Numbered from the stretch's first letter, positions 9,836 to 21,982 are shown. The stretch is DNA of 64,000 nucleotides from Gerris lacustris (GCA_951217055.1 OX578279.1:76213631-76277630); one strand, 5' to 3'. Notes: generated by a model not told the origin, from the sequence alone. Translations and numbers: made by a program.

Positions 9836-10457
9836 TTACTTTTTCATCTAAAGAGAAAGTATTGTGATGGCGCGAAGTTCGATTTTGAGATTTCGATGAA
9901 ATTACACGTTTTGAGGTCCTCTGAATCCAAAGAAGTGTTTTTTTAAAAAATGTTTAGTCTGTCGTCTGTCTGTGTTTATTTGTATTTCATCTGCGCAGAC
10001 GCCTGGAGCCTAGACTACTGGACCGAATTGGACGAAATTTGGCATACATGTTGAAATCGAGAAATGAAACCTCCAAATTTGGGGGTGCTACCCCCCAAAA
10101 ACTCTGGAAAAAGTGAATAAAAACATTATTTCTCGAAAACGGTTCAGACGATTTTGATTAAAAAATTCTAAAACGTAGTCCATTTAAATACGAATCTAAC
10201 TATATAAGCCGTTTTCCCGGGAATAATCTAGTTTCTGAGAAAATAGCTTAATACGCGAAAGGAGAGAGTCCGGGTTCGATTCCCCGTCCAGGAGAAGTTA
10301 TTTTTATGCATTTTTTTTTTTTTTTTAGATTTTGATAAAGTGTTCAATAATAATTAAAATGTACCTAGGAAAACTAATAAATGGAAAACACTGGGCTAAG
10401 TAATTATTTACTCATATATAATAAAGTCTGTCTGAGTTGTCTCGGATCGATTTTTCT
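9836..10457 (+). mobile_element. Family F repeat, copy 2 (complete)
   Basis: Same orientation and block order as the copy at 7107. It has AAGAGAAAGTATTGTGATGG at the start, a shorter GTCTGTC tract near 9957, the GGGGGTGCTACCCCCC block, the tRNA-like stretch with GGTTCGATTCC at 10273, and CTGAGTTGTCTCGGATCGAT at the end. About 27 bases of the middle are missing relative to copy 1. Confidence 0.85.
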
Positions 10458-10473
10458 AATTTGACAAAATGTT

Positions 10474-10521
10474 ATGCCTGGTTTTGTTCCTTATTTCTTC
10501 TATAAGGAACAAACCAGGCAT
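10474..10521. other. Near-perfect 20-bp hairpin with 7-nt loop
   Basis: ATGCCTGGTTTTGTTCCTTA and one more T are followed by a seven-base spacer, then ATAAGGAACAAACCAGGCAT, which pairs throughout apart from one bulged T. It directly follows the F repeat. The stem is shorter than a usual animal pre-miRNA, so a fossil inverted-repeat insertion is as likely. Confidence 0.85.
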
Positions 10522-11311
10522 ATGTAACTCACAATATTCACATACACTTCTTTCCCATCATAAATAAAACAATATTTTACTAATTTAGTCAAATATATTA
10601 TATTTTAAAATTATAGAGAATAAAATCATACAACCAACATGTTTTCAAGATAAAATATACACAACCTTCTTCTTATTCAATTTGTCTCGCAGTGTAGCTC
10701 ACGCAAAATAAAATAATATTAATATAAAACAATTTTTATTATGATACATACAGCGTTTTCATTTTTTTTTTTTTACGTTTTATTTATGTTAGTTTTTAGA
10801 GGTTTTCATTTAAATCATCCGAATTTTAGATTACGAATGTGAAAAGGTTTTGCTCTTCAAAATCCACAACATTTTTAGATAAAGGAAAGATGATTGTGAT
10901 GATGTATTTTCTGTTATAATCAAAATTCTAAACTTCTTTCATTAAAGTTAAAAGTAGTAAAATACTTTTTACTACTCCAAAGTAAAACATCTAGACGAAG
11001 AAGAGCTAAAAATGTGTATTAGGTTTTTTAATTGATTAAGTTCACAATGTCGTAAAACTAAAGCTGGCTTTATTTCGGTCGAGACTTTTCCCTAGGGAAA
11101 TTACGCTTTATTCAGTTCTCTCTCTTAATATGTCAAGAGGTTTACTTGAAGGATGTGAAATTTGGCTTTCCTTAAACGTCATTCATGTATTATTGAAGTG
11201 GAATTCTATACCTTTAACTGTTTAATTTAAGTGAACTTAATCATTTAATTTTTAGAACGAAGTTCCTTACGTCACGTTAACACCGTGTGGGTGGAGCCCG
11301 GGAGTGATCCG
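10522..11311. other. AT-rich intergenic DNA, nothing recognised
   Basis: No gene, RNA or shared repeat recognised. Confidence 0.45.
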
Positions 11312-11790
11312 AAAAAACCGACCGTCACAAAACCTACCGTCACAAAACCGACCGTCACAAAACCGACCGTCACAAAACCTACCGTCACAATACCTACCGT
11401 CACAAAACTTACCGTCACAAAACCTACCGTCACAAAACCTACCGTCACAAAACCTACCGCCACAAAACCGACCGTCACAAAACCTACCGTCACAAAACCT
11501 ACCGTCACAATACCTACCGTCACAAAACTTACCGTCACAAAACCTACCGTCACAAAACCTACCGTCACAAAACCGACCGTCACAAAACCTACCGTCACAA
11601 AACCTACCGTCACAAAACCTACCGTCACAAAACCTACCGTCACAATACCTACCGTCACAAAACCTACCGTCACAATACCTACCGTCACAAAACCTACCGT
11701 CACAAAACTTACCGTCACAAAACCTACCGTCACAAAACCTACCGTCACAAAACCGACCGTCACAAAACCAACCGTCACGAAATCGACCGA
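11312..11790. repeat. 15-bp minisatellite, about 31 copies
   Basis: Tandem copies of ACCGTCACAAAACCT with point variants (CCG, CTT, ATACCT). Because the period is a multiple of three and the unit has no stop, several frames on both strands stay open, giving repeated TVTKP-type peptides. No initiation context, signal peptide or flanking coding sequence supports a protein. The array runs straight into a family H repeat, where other H copies carry the (GTCT)n tract. Confidence 0.95.
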
Positions 11791-12562
11791 TGACGATAAA
11801 CTTGAGTAATAGTTGACCGACTTAGTTGAAATTTGGTCTACATGTTCATTTTACCAATGCCCAGGACTGTTTCATTGGACAACGTTATCTGCCCAACCAT
11901 TCGCGCGCAACGCTTGCGGAAACGTAAACTTCAACTGTAAAATTGAAATTTTAGGACAGGAAAAATTCCAATCTCATCTATTCAATGAGACAAACAGCTT
12001 TATTAAATGTTGTTTTTTTTAGTAAAACTAACACCGACACCGCTATGAAGTGATAAAGATCACTGAATTTATTAAAGAGGACCTAAATTTTTAAAATAGA
12101 GGAAACAACGTTTTTACCGATATCTTACGTTCTAACGTAAGGATTTTAACGTGATACAAGCAAAAGTTTTTGTGTTGGGAAGTGATATATTTTATACAAT
12201 TTTAAATTAGTAGGCCGGGTAGGTAGAGAACAGTCCTATTCCCTACCTACTACAACCATACTCTTTAACTATAAACTCATAATGATAAACTTTTTTCTCA
12301 ATATTCAATACATATTTATTGCAAGATGCTTGCTTCAATGATAAAAATAATGCTTTAATTTTAATTTTGCCTCACTCCGCTGAATACAAACAGTTTGTTA
12401 CTTTTAATTTTGTCTCTTTTCTAACTCCGCCGCATGTATATGTAATTAGCAACGTATACTTAACAGTATGATTTTATAAAATGACATGAAAATGTCAATT
12501 TATATTTAATGAAAAGCGTAAGGAACTTCTTTCCTACCGGGTGTCCTGCAACACCCCACGGT
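11791..12562 (+). mobile_element. Family H repeat, long variant (H2), copy 1
   Basis: Homology to the other H copies begins at GACGATAAACTTGAGTAATA and runs through GAAATTTGGTCTACATGTTC, CGCGCGCAACGCTTGCGGAA, CACCGCTATGAAGTGATAAA and TCTTACGTTCTAACGTAAGG. It continues past the normal H end near 12340 to a 3' part with GAAAAGCGTAAGGAAC and the hairpin-forming GTGTCCTGCAACACC, shared with 50612-50690. A second hairpin, GTAGGTAG with CTACCTAC, lies at 12219-12249. The frame at 11813-12022 is inside the repeat. Confidence 0.8.
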
Positions 12563-13060
12563 TTTTTTTTTTTTTGTTTTTTTATCAAACAAGTCTACCA
12601 AATTGTATAATCTTATTTTTTTGTGTTACTCCCTTAAAGTGAAGTAGTTTATCATTGTTTCTATTCTTAGGTCTTTTCGAAGTGTGTTCAAGTAGCCTGA
12701 TATAACCAACCTGTGTTGCTGCTCTAGCTTTGCCGATAAAATTGATGAATTACTTGAAAGGACCCAAGAATCATTATTTTTCGTTGCTGTTCAAAATCCA
12801 GCACGATTGGTACAAACGAACTGTTTGATTCGCTTGTAAAAACTCTCCCTTTTTTAACTCTGTTCAATTAATCTTTTTGTACTCTTCTACTTTTGAAGTT
12901 TCGTTACATAGAGATAAAACATTTTATTGCCGTAGAAAAATAAGAACAAAAAGATAATTACTAAACAAAGGTAACAACAATTACTAGCAAAGGTAAAACT
13001 TATGTTGGATAAAAGAAGCTTTGTCCTGAGATTGATAAAAACTGCTATCTGCAATGGGTA
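12563..13060. other. AT-rich intergenic DNA, nothing recognised
   Basis: No gene or shared repeat recognised. Confidence 0.45.
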
Positions 13061-13590
13061 ATATTAATAGTTATTTATGCACCTAGAGAGCAAAGTAAGC
13101 CATTATTCCCTGAGCGAATAAGTTGGTTCTTGAAGCGAAGCCAAAGGAACCATGGTCCCTAATTTCCGTGGCGCTGCCGAGGGAGATTATTTATTATTTT
13201 AATAAATAACAATAATTGTTTGCACTTTTAACAGCAGATATAAGAGATTCAATATTAGAAACAAATATGAATTGCAATTAAACTCAAATAGAAGGTTATT
13301 TAGATGCAGATTTAAACAATGATAAGCGCAAATTACAAATAAGGTCGAAAAAGCAGTGTCGCCAACCTGATTTCAACAACTTCACTATATTAGCCATTCA
13401 TTCTCTCCTATTTATAAAAATAATTAAGTTGGCAATCCTTCTTTTTCTCCCTGGTTTTACTTTTTCTTCCTGCTTTTTGAGTTCAGGTAAGAAAAGACTT
13501 ACTTTAGTCCCTCTAAACTCTACACTAATCCAAAATCATAACTTTTCCTCCCTACTGGAGATAAACAATATTATTATTATTATTTCATTT
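13061..13590 (+). mobile_element. Family D repeat, copy 1
   Basis: Homologous, in the opposite orientation, to about 57400-58145. Shared blocks are AGTTATTTATGCACCTAGRG at the start, GCCATTATTCCCTGAGCGAA, GGTTCTTGAAGCGAAGCC, TGTCGCCAACCTGATTTCAA, and TTTAGTCCCTCTAAACT towards the end. This copy has lost part of the GC-rich GAGGCGAAGCCGAGGG array present in the other. The frame at 13429-13629 is inside it. Confidence 0.8.
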
Positions 13591-14580
13591 CTTTGTAAGG
13601 CGCGTCGGGTATATCAGATATGCATTTAATACCATGCCTCGTTATACGGCGTCTCCCCACGTGACATGGATAAGTCATGCTTATGTACTCTATGTGAAGA
13701 TTGACTTCGAACTCCCGCTTTGTATTCCTCTAATTCGATTTATCTAAGACAGAGAATTTTAAATTCTATAGCCGGATAAGAACTTCTTCGCCAAACATAT
13801 TTGAAGGTAGTCTTTCTCATGTCTCTGCCGGGCCTGTCTGTCAGTCAACATATTTTCGAACGCCCATATTTTGTTAATATTTGTTCATTATTGGCTACAT
13901 TTATTTATGATTATGATCTATCATAATTAATTGCGTTTTGATATTTTGATAAAAGTTACTGAAGTGAAGTTTCAAAGTTCACTGAAAGCCACTTAGACCA
14001 GTTTAATAATTCGACGCTTAATTGCCAAGTTCGCAACCTAATAATCTGTCTACCATGGAACTCTTCGTAATTTATATTTAATTAATTTACTCTTGCATTT
14101 CGACTTCTTAGAAATATGATTGAATACCTTACTTTCTTAAAAAAAATTTCAGGATTATAAGCTATTTCTCTAATTCTCAAATATTTAAAAAAAAAAATCT
14201 TCTTAATAAAATAATTAAGTTAAATTTTTATTTTAGCTTATCCTACATTCGATGCTTACTTGATAACATAGTTTTACTGCAGTTGACATAATTTTATCAA
14301 AAAAATTTCGATTAAATTATGGGCCGTATGCCGTATCTCTATCTTTCGATTCGAAATATATGTATCATTGATACACGTGGCTTTCCTTTGGTTTAAAGTT
14401 TAAATTTGTAAAATTTCATCAAACTCGGAATAAAACTGTAGATTTGTATAAACAAACAAACAGACACTCTTCTTAATGTATATAGATTATTTTTAAAAAT
14501 TAAGTGATCCATTTGTGTTCTTAAACAAAGAGTTATATTTAGAATGAGTTCTTAAAATCCCGGTTGAATAATAACAAGTA
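13591..14580. other. AT-rich intergenic DNA, nothing recognised
   Basis: No gene or RNA recognised. AAATTTCATCAAACTCGG near 14413 followed by CAAACAAACAGACA resembles the core of the GTCT-bearing repeats on the minus strand, so a decayed copy may be present. Confidence 0.4.
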
Positions 14581-15080
14581 AGGCGCGCTTCACATTAGTA
14601 CGTGAGGCGATAATCGCCGGTTTCTGTACGATTAAGTTAAAATTATTAAGTGTAAAATTTTAATAGTTGCATATTCTTTTAAGACCTTTAAATTGATGTA
14701 TAACATGTCATGGTGCCTAAAAACTTTTTTTAGTTGCCCGCCATATTGGCCACAATATTTTTAAAATATTATGTGAGAAATTTTAATAGTTGCATATTCT
14801 TTTTCTATACTTCAAGACCTTTAAATTGACGTATAACATGTCATGGCGACTAAAAACTTTTTTTTAGTCGCCCGCCATATTGGCCGCTATCTTGGAAATA
14901 TTAGGTGTGAAAACTCCAAAAAGTCTGCAGTTGTCACAAATGCCGAGATGCACCTGAGTGCTGAATTTCATGTTCCTAGCTATAGTAGTTTATGAATAAA
15001 AATATGCCAACGGACATAGACAGACAGAGCCGTTATATAATTTTTCTTTCCGTACTTCAAAGGGAAACCTAAAACTGAGG
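14581..15080 (+). repeat. Repeat T with an internal 123-bp tandem duplication
   Basis: The stretch AAATTTTAATAGTTGCATAT occurs at 14655 and 14778, and the following 100 bases also match, including TATAACATGTCATGG and CCCGCCATATTGGCC. Downstream are GACAGACAGAGCCG and a GGGAAACC-like end, the style of other dispersed repeats here. Confidence 0.75.
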
Positions 15081-15701
15081 TTTTCACTAAACTTGACTCT
15101 TTTTTTTTGTTTTTCTTGTCATTTTCATGAGACTTATTGAATTAGTAGTTTGTTATTATTTAGTAGTTTATATGATATTTCGTTCTTCTCTTATATAAGT
15201 AATTTTCCGTATTATAACTAAGGGCCCTATCATATTAGGAAATCGTTTTTTTTTTTTTTTTTTTTTTTCTTTCTCGTTATTTATATTTGTGTCTGGAGCT
15301 AGAAGATTGTTTTTAAAATAAATATTGTTATTACTATTGTTAGTTGACTTTTTTTCTCTCTTTCAGTGTACACTCCTAAACTTCTGACTTCCATGATACT
15401 ACTAGGACAGTTCCAGTACTACTAGAATTTGTAAACGTAGTATTTTCAATATTTTTAGCTTCATAAATGTAATTCAATGTTGGATATTTTCTTTTCATTT
15501 AGTGTTTTCTATATACTAGTCCTAGGTTTATATTGTCTCGGTATTTTATTGTTTTCCAATATAATTTTATTACAGAAGTCTTAAGGAGGTTGCAGGACTT
15601 TTACCTGTCATATTGCTGTAATATTTTTTTCTTTTAGTATAGGTAGAAAGTAATAAGATTGCAAATAAAAAGTTGGAAATTCCTGTAGAAGATCAAGTGT
15701 A

Positions 15702-15702
<1 letters not shown>
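15081..15702. other. AT-rich intergenic DNA, nothing recognised
   Basis: Contains a T run at 15247-15269. No gene recognised. Confidence 0.45.

Positions 15703-15774
<72 letters not shown>
15703..15774. repeat. (TA)n microsatellite abutting fold-back element FB1
   Basis: About 72 bases of uninterrupted TA running directly into the ACAGGGTG end of FB1. The element may have inserted into the tract, or the tract may have grown from the element's TATA flank. Confidence 0.98.
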
Positions 15775-15778
<4 letters not shown>

Positions 15779-17031
15779 GGTGTATCAATTTCAGATGGCC
15801 ATAGAAAAAGGGGTATATCTACAGGTCATTTGGAGCAAAAAAGTTCATATAAGCTATAGTCAAATTCTCAACAGGTTAGGAGCTACAGGCGAAAATAGAC
15901 TGTGTTAAAAACAATCGACCTTTGCCTTAAAAAACAGAAATAACTCAAAATATATTAATCTTGGAACAATGAATGAACAATCGTTGGAAAGAGCAGGAAA
16001 TTTCCTATAAAATAATGTAGGTTTTAGTTGACTTGTTGCCTTTTTAGTGTGAACCATAGCTGTTTGAACACAAAAATATAGAGTTTTTTAAAAAATCTGA
16101 AAAACTTTGAGCCCACTTATCGATATGACCCGAATGGGAGAAATGCGTACAAAGTTAGGAAAAGTTGGCGCTTTTAATAAGCTTTAAAACGATACCAAAT
16201 ACTTCACAATATTCCAACTCTAAGTGGGCGAACAAACCATCGTTGTAGAAAAAAATATGTCGTGCTTGCAGCTGGAGAAGGGCAAAGAAACGTGACATTA
16301 TCAGCTGTGGCATCTTTGACAAAAATATGTCGAATGTGCATTGCTCGAGGGGTTGCCATTTTGAGCAGCTTCTGCCTTGAGATACCATGGTAAGTATATT
16401 TTACAATAATAGATCTTTTAGTTAGAGAACTAAAATTTCAATTTAATGGCCGCAACCTTGAACAATGGACATTCAATATCTTTTTTTTAAAGATGCCACA
16501 GCTGATAATGTCACGTTTCTTTGCCCTTCTCCAGATGCAAACACGACATGTTTTTATCTACAACGATGGTTTGTTCGCCCACTTAGAGTTGGAATATTGT
16601 GAAGTATTTGGTATCGTTTTAAAGCTTATTAAAAGCGCCAACTTTTCCTAACTTTGTACGCATTTCTCCCATTCGGGTCATATCGATAAGTGGGCTCAAA
16701 GTTTTTCAGATTTTTTAAAAAAATCTATTTTTTTGTTTTCAAACAGCTATGGGTCACACTAAAAAGGCAACAAGTCAACTAAAACCTACATCATTTTATT
16801 GGACATTTCCTGCTCTTTCCAACGATTGTTCATTCATTGTTCCAAGAATAATATATTTTGAGTTATTTCAGATTTTTAAGGTAAAGGTCGATTGTTTTTA
16901 AAACAGTCTATTTTCACTTATAGCTCCTACCCTGTTGAGAATTAGACTATAGCTTATATGAACTTTTTTGCTCCAAATAACCTGTAGATATACCCCTTTT
17001 TCTATGGCCATCTGAAATTGATACACCCTGT
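15775..17031. mobile_element. Fold-back element FB1 (arms about 540 bp)
   Basis: The left end ACAGGGTGTATCAATTTCAG is mirrored exactly at 17012-17031, and pairing continues inward with few differences to about 16318 on the left and 16489 on the right, leaving a loop of about 170 bases. The element is flanked by TAT on the left and ATA on the right. It has no coding capacity. The 77-residue minus-strand frame at 16155-16388 lies in an arm and is matched by its mirror. Transcription would give a hairpin of more than 500 bp. Confidence 0.93.
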
Positions 17032-18231
17032 ATATAAAGGTTAGTCAAAAGGATTGGTATACCTCAATAAATTTTTTGTGTATGATCAGAGAAGAACCAA
17101 ACTCATGAAATGTTTATATGACGTACATATGTGCTTTATATAGTATGTGGGGAAAATTTGCTGCCCCCCCCCCCCCCCCCCAATAATTGTGGTGAAATGT
17201 GAACGTTTCAAGATGGTTTACAAATTTGTGTTAGCTAAGATTTAAACGGTTTATTATAATGACATTTAAATGCAGTTTTATCCTCTAAACGCAATGGAAT
17301 TTTTCGTAACCACCTTTTACCTATTTCTGTTTTAATTCTATTAATATCATTTATGTAGTATCTTAGTTCTTAAATTAAATAATTGAAATAAATTTTAAAA
17401 ATATATAAATTCACATTCTCTATATTTTATCGCTTAATTCAATGTAAAAACATTATCAAGGTGGTTTCTTGAGTAAAGTATATGGTTTATGTTATTTCAG
17501 ATGATATTTTATACAAGATGATATTTTTACTTGATAAAATATATATTAAGTTCTTACATGATACCCGAACTCTATATTAGAGTTTGAAGTCTATATTAGA
17601 GTTCACGTATTAAACCCTTTTAAAGTTAATTTATATTATTGGTTTCCCGTTTAGTGTTGTGTTTCCAATAATGACTCTATTTTCTGTGCGGAAGAAAATT
17701 CTATTAGAGTTTCGTTACAAACTTTTACTTGTATATCGAATTACTTTTCCATTGTTTTAGCGTTTTCTTTTACCTTTTTATTTCATTTTCTACTTTTCTT
17801 TTCTTTTGTACTTTTGTACGTCATTTTACCACGTGTGACTTTCTCTTTTAAAGAAATAATTAAGTACCTACTTTTACGCTTTATATTTTATTCAAAATAA
17901 CTTCTATAAAATCTTCGTCTAACAATTAGTGTATTCTTAGAAGAAATTGTTTAACATGTTTACTGTATTGAACGCCATGTTTACGTGTTTAATAATTAAA
18001 TAACCTTAAGTTTTGGGATCAATATTAACTTTAGGAACATTATGCCTTGATAACACAATCATTTTTTATTAGTGTTTTGTTTGGATAAAGTAGGCAAATA
18101 AATTTAATATAAAGCTATAAAATGAAAGATATGAGTGTGGAGATAGTATAATATTGTTTTATGCACCTACTTTCTTTATGAAAAAATAATGTTTACCTCA
18201 AAGTTATGGTATTTTGATGTTATGTGTTAAA
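17032..18231. other. AT-rich intergenic DNA with a C homopolymer
   Basis: A run of about 18 C lies at 17163-17182. CTATATTAGAGTTTGAAGT is followed by a second CTATATTAGAGTT, a 22-base local duplication near 17571-17603. No gene recognised. Confidence 0.45.
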
Positions 18232-18835
18232 ATAGACTGCCAATTGGTGTGGCACATAGCTTCATTGCATCCTATCTCTATGTACTTAATTGATTTTATG
18301 CTTTTACTGGCCGCATTATTGTCTAATTTGTTTAATTATTTCCCCCTTTTTTTAATCTGCCAAATTGTTTTGATTTTTTACATGAATTAAATTATCAATT
18401 AAGCAAAAGTTAGAGAGCGCAGACGCTTCAAAGTAATCTGGGGCTATCATTGGGTTACTTTCGATAAACTATAACAGTTTCATACAAATCAGATAAGTAC
18501 TTTTGAAGCTATAGGTGTAAATTAATGTATGTTTGTGCGCATGTGGAAGAGAAACAAATGAGCGCAGAAGGTTGAAACTTTATATGGGACCCATATAAAG
18601 TTCTATGGGACTAACAATGGGCTACTCATGACCTACCACCCAAATTTCATTAAAATTGGACGTGTAGTTTTTAAGATATGGTGGTTCGCAACAATTGAAC
18701 CACAGACCGGCAGACGGATACGTAACCAGAAACGGATTTCTGTCATGAAATTTTTGAAATCGGAGACCTAAAATTTTTTCGTTCTTCAGAACGATCACAT
18801 AGCGTCCGTTACCTTCGGTAAGCTCGGAAGAAAAA
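18232..18835 (-). mobile_element. Family G repeat, copy 1
   Basis: On the minus strand it starts with the hairpin TTCCGAGCTTACCGAAGG... and then passes a short CGTCTGCCGGTCTGTGG tract in place of (GTCT)n. The core follows (ACACGTCCAATTTTAATGAA), and it ends in AGCTATGTGCCACACCAATT then GGCAGTCTATT. The right end sits at 18835 and the tail at 18232. Confidence 0.85.
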
Positions 18836-19567
18836 CTGTCTTATATAGATTTGTTGAAACATTTTCTGTATGGTTTAGAACAATAAGTTCCAGTGTTATT
18901 CCCCGAAAATGTCACCGTTCCTAGAATTGACTCAATAAATTATTCACTGAATACATTTATTTTTGGAAAAAGCGGGGGGGGGGGGGGTAATGGTTAGATA
19001 TTTTAAATCAAAATTATTTCTAAAAAAACATTTCAAAACTAAACAATTTTTATTTTTAGATTTTGCATCTAGTTAATTAATGAATTATTTTTACTTTTTG
19101 TATTGTAATTTGAGACTTTTAAATGAAATATTTCCCCTCTCTATTATTTAATTGTCTAGCTGGTCCATTGTTTTAAAAGTTAAAAAAAATCGAGGAGTTG
19201 AAATCTACTATCGGAAAGGAAATTAATTGTCACATTTAACTTTCCGGTCTAATTTTATAAATTTAAACAATTTAATCAAAACATACTTTACACCGTAAGC
19301 TTTTTTGGTTAAATTTAAAATAATTATTTTAACTTATTAACTCTTGAAATTTAGCTTCCAGTTTGAACTTGTGGAATTGTTAAAACTTTATTAATCCTTT
19401 TAAACAATAAATCAGCAATATATTCTTATTAATAAATTTAAAAAAAAAAATATGTGAATATATAATATAGCCATTAAATTATGTATATTCCCACTAGGTT
19501 TTTATATATTTCCGTTTATATTATCCCTGTATAATAAGTCCTTGTGTAAAAGGTTATATTTTTTTTT
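18836..19567. other. AT-rich intergenic DNA with a G homopolymer
   Basis: A run of about 14 G lies at 18974-18987. No gene recognised. Confidence 0.45.
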
Positions 19568-20462
19568 TCTTCCGAGCTTACCGAAAGTAATGGAAGCCAT
19601 GTGATCGTTCTAAAGAACGAAAAATTTTTATGACTCCGATTTAAAAAAAATTCCAAGACGGAAATCCGCTTCAAAAATAAGATTTTTGGTTCCGTGTCTG
19701 TCTGTCGTTCAATTTTTGCAAACCAACTTATCTTAAAAACTACACGTCCAATTTTAATGAAATTTGGGTGGTAGGTCATGAGTAGCCCGTTGTTGGTCCC
19801 ATATAAGTTTCATTTGTTTCAAGCGCTCATTTGTTTCACTTCTACATGCGCACAAACATACATTAATTTACACCTTCTAAGTAATTTAAGCTTCATAAGT
19901 ACTTATCTGATTTGTATGAAACTTTTATTGTTTATCGAAAGTACCGTGCAGATAGCCCCAGACAAATTTGAACCGTCTTGCGTTCTTTGACTTTTGCTTA
20001 ATTGATACTTTTAATTCAAGTAAAATATCAAAACAATTTTGACAGATTAAAAAATCAGGGGAAACTATTAAACAAATTAGACAATAATGGCTTGTAAAAG
20101 CATAAAATCAAAAAGTACGTGATAAAGCTATGCCACACCAAATGCGAGGAAGTTATGTGGCACGTAGCGAGGAAGCAATGTGCCACACCAATTGGCAGTC
20201 TATTTTTACACCTTATTCAAAAGTACTCATCTGATTGTTGGACGGTTTGTCGAAAGTATGCCTCAGATAGACCCGGATTATTTTCAACCTGTGCATGCGC
20301 TCTCTAAATTGATACTTTATATTCATGTAAAAAATCTAAACCATTTTGAAAGATTTAAAATCGGAGGAAGAATAAATATAGTTGAAAATATTTAGTTGTA
20401 GAAGCATAAAATTACGAATAATGACGCGAGAATGCAGTGTGCCACACTAATTGGCAGACTTT
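19568..20462 (+). mobile_element. Family G repeat, copy 2, with a duplicated tail
   Basis: A full G copy runs from CTTCCGAGCTTACCGAAAG to ATTGGCAGTCTATTTTT (20206). It is followed immediately by a second, diverged copy of its last 250 bases (TACTCATCTGATTG, CGAAAGTATGCCTCAGATAG, GTGTGCCACACTAATTGGCA) ending at 20462. The frames from 19516 to 20395 all fall in this repeat. Confidence 0.85.
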
Positions 20463-20598
20463 CTTCTTAAGTATGCTTTTATTAAATTCAATATAAAGAG
20501 AATGTATTGTGATGTCCCAAAAAAGTTTACTAAGAAGTAATCTTTTTCGAAATACACAGAGTCAGAACTCTGTTTATTATCTGTATTTAACTGTACAT

Positions 20599-21599
20599 AC
20601 AGGGTGGTCCAAAAGTCTCCCCCCCCCCCCCCCCCCCCTCTTAACTTTTGAACGGTTTGAGATAAATTAATGAAACTTGGGGGATCTCTACCATGCAAAG
20701 GGAAGTTTGTTTTCATGCAATCACCCACTAGGGGCAACCACCCACTTTGCCCCCACGCCACCCAACTTCGAAATTTCAAATTGGAATGTATATTTTTGGT
20801 AACATATTTGGATTCTACGGTGAAAAATAATAAACTTTTACTTGTAACTATTTTTTCTATCTCCAATATTTTGCCCCCTACAGGGGGGCAAAGATAGCAA
20901 AATAAACCTTCCTAAATAGTAAAAAAAATAACACTTAAATCGTTATAAAATCTAAACGGTTAGAAATTAAGTAATGAAACTTGGGGGATCTGAACCATGT
21001 AAAGGGAAGTGTCTATTCATCCCCTCGCGTACTAGGGGCAACCACAATTTTGCCCCCAGGCGCTGAAATTGACCATTTTTATACCTTTGCCCCCCCCTAT
21101 AGGGGGCAAAATATTGGAGATAGAAAAAAAAAGTTTGAAGTGAAATATTTTTATTTCTCGCCGTAGAATCTAAATCTGCTATCAAAAATATACACTCTAG
21201 GTTAATGTTTTTAAATTTGGTGGCCTAGGGGAAAAATGGGTGGTTGCCCCTACTGTGGGATTGCATGAAAACAAACTTCCCTTTACATGGTACGGATCCC
21301 CTAAGTTTCATTAATTTATCTCTAACCGTTTAGATTTTACAACGTATTATCAGAAGGAAATAAAAAAAAAAAGTTTATTATTTTTCACCGTAGAATCCAA
21401 ATATGCTATCAAAATTATACACTCCAATTTGAAATTTTAAAGTTGGGTGGCCTGGGGGCAAAGTGGGTGGTTGCCCCTAGTGGGCGATTGTATGAAAACA
21501 AACTTCCCTTTGCATGGTAAAGATCCCCCAAGTTTCATTAATTTATCTCAAACCGTTCAAAAGTTAAGAGGGGGGGGGGAGACTTTTGGACCACCCTGT
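20599..21599. mobile_element. Fold-back element FB2 built from four alternating units
   Basis: ACAGGGTGGTCCAAAAGTCT followed by a C run is mirrored by a G run and AGACTTTTGGACCACCCTGT at the right end. Inside, the block AATGAAACTTGGGGGATC ... AAGGGAAGT ... GGGGCAACCAC occurs twice in each arm, so the element is two nested inverted pairs. Two short hairpins of TTTGCCCCC type lie at about 20870-20893 and 21086-21111. The open frames here mirror each other across the arms and are not genes. Confidence 0.9.
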
Positions 21600-21974
21600 A
21601 TGTTCCCAAGTATATGTTCCAAAGTATATACTGTACATATATATAATAGTAAATATACTCCGAAGCAATTTATTTTTTTCACGTCCTTCGACAGGTTTTC
21701 CAATGTTGTTTTGAGCAGCCATATCAAGTCTTCTTTCCATCACTACTCTCTAGTGTTTTTCTAAATACAATTATTTTTAACTTCATGTTTTTCAATTCAT
21801 TTCAATTTACCCTTGTATATGATTATTCTCAATCATATATTGACATTTTTGAGTTATCTTCATTGTTATTTTTTTTTTTTTTTTAACCCTATTTATGTTT
21901 GCTTTTAGGGTTTCCATACTAAGAATTTTTGTTCGCTGTCAACCATTGACTCTTATTGGCTGTTTTTTTTTTTA
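21600..21974. other. AT-rich intergenic DNA, nothing recognised
   Basis: No gene or shared repeat recognised. Confidence 0.45.
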
Positions 21975-21982
21975 CCTGTAAT

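Noticed and set aside
11285..11809. Repetitive TVTKP-type proteins in overlapping frames on both strands
   Set aside because: They are forced by a 15-bp unit without stops. No signal peptide, start context or flanking coding sequence supports them, and the array merges into a transposon-like repeat.
16155..16388. 77-codon frame on the minus strand
   Set aside because: It lies wholly in the left arm of fold-back FB1, and the right arm contains its mirror.
20447..21764. Several frames up to 139 codons around 20.4-21.8 kb
   Set aside because: They read through the arms of FB2, give the same peptides from opposite arms, and include homopolymer-encoded glycine runs.
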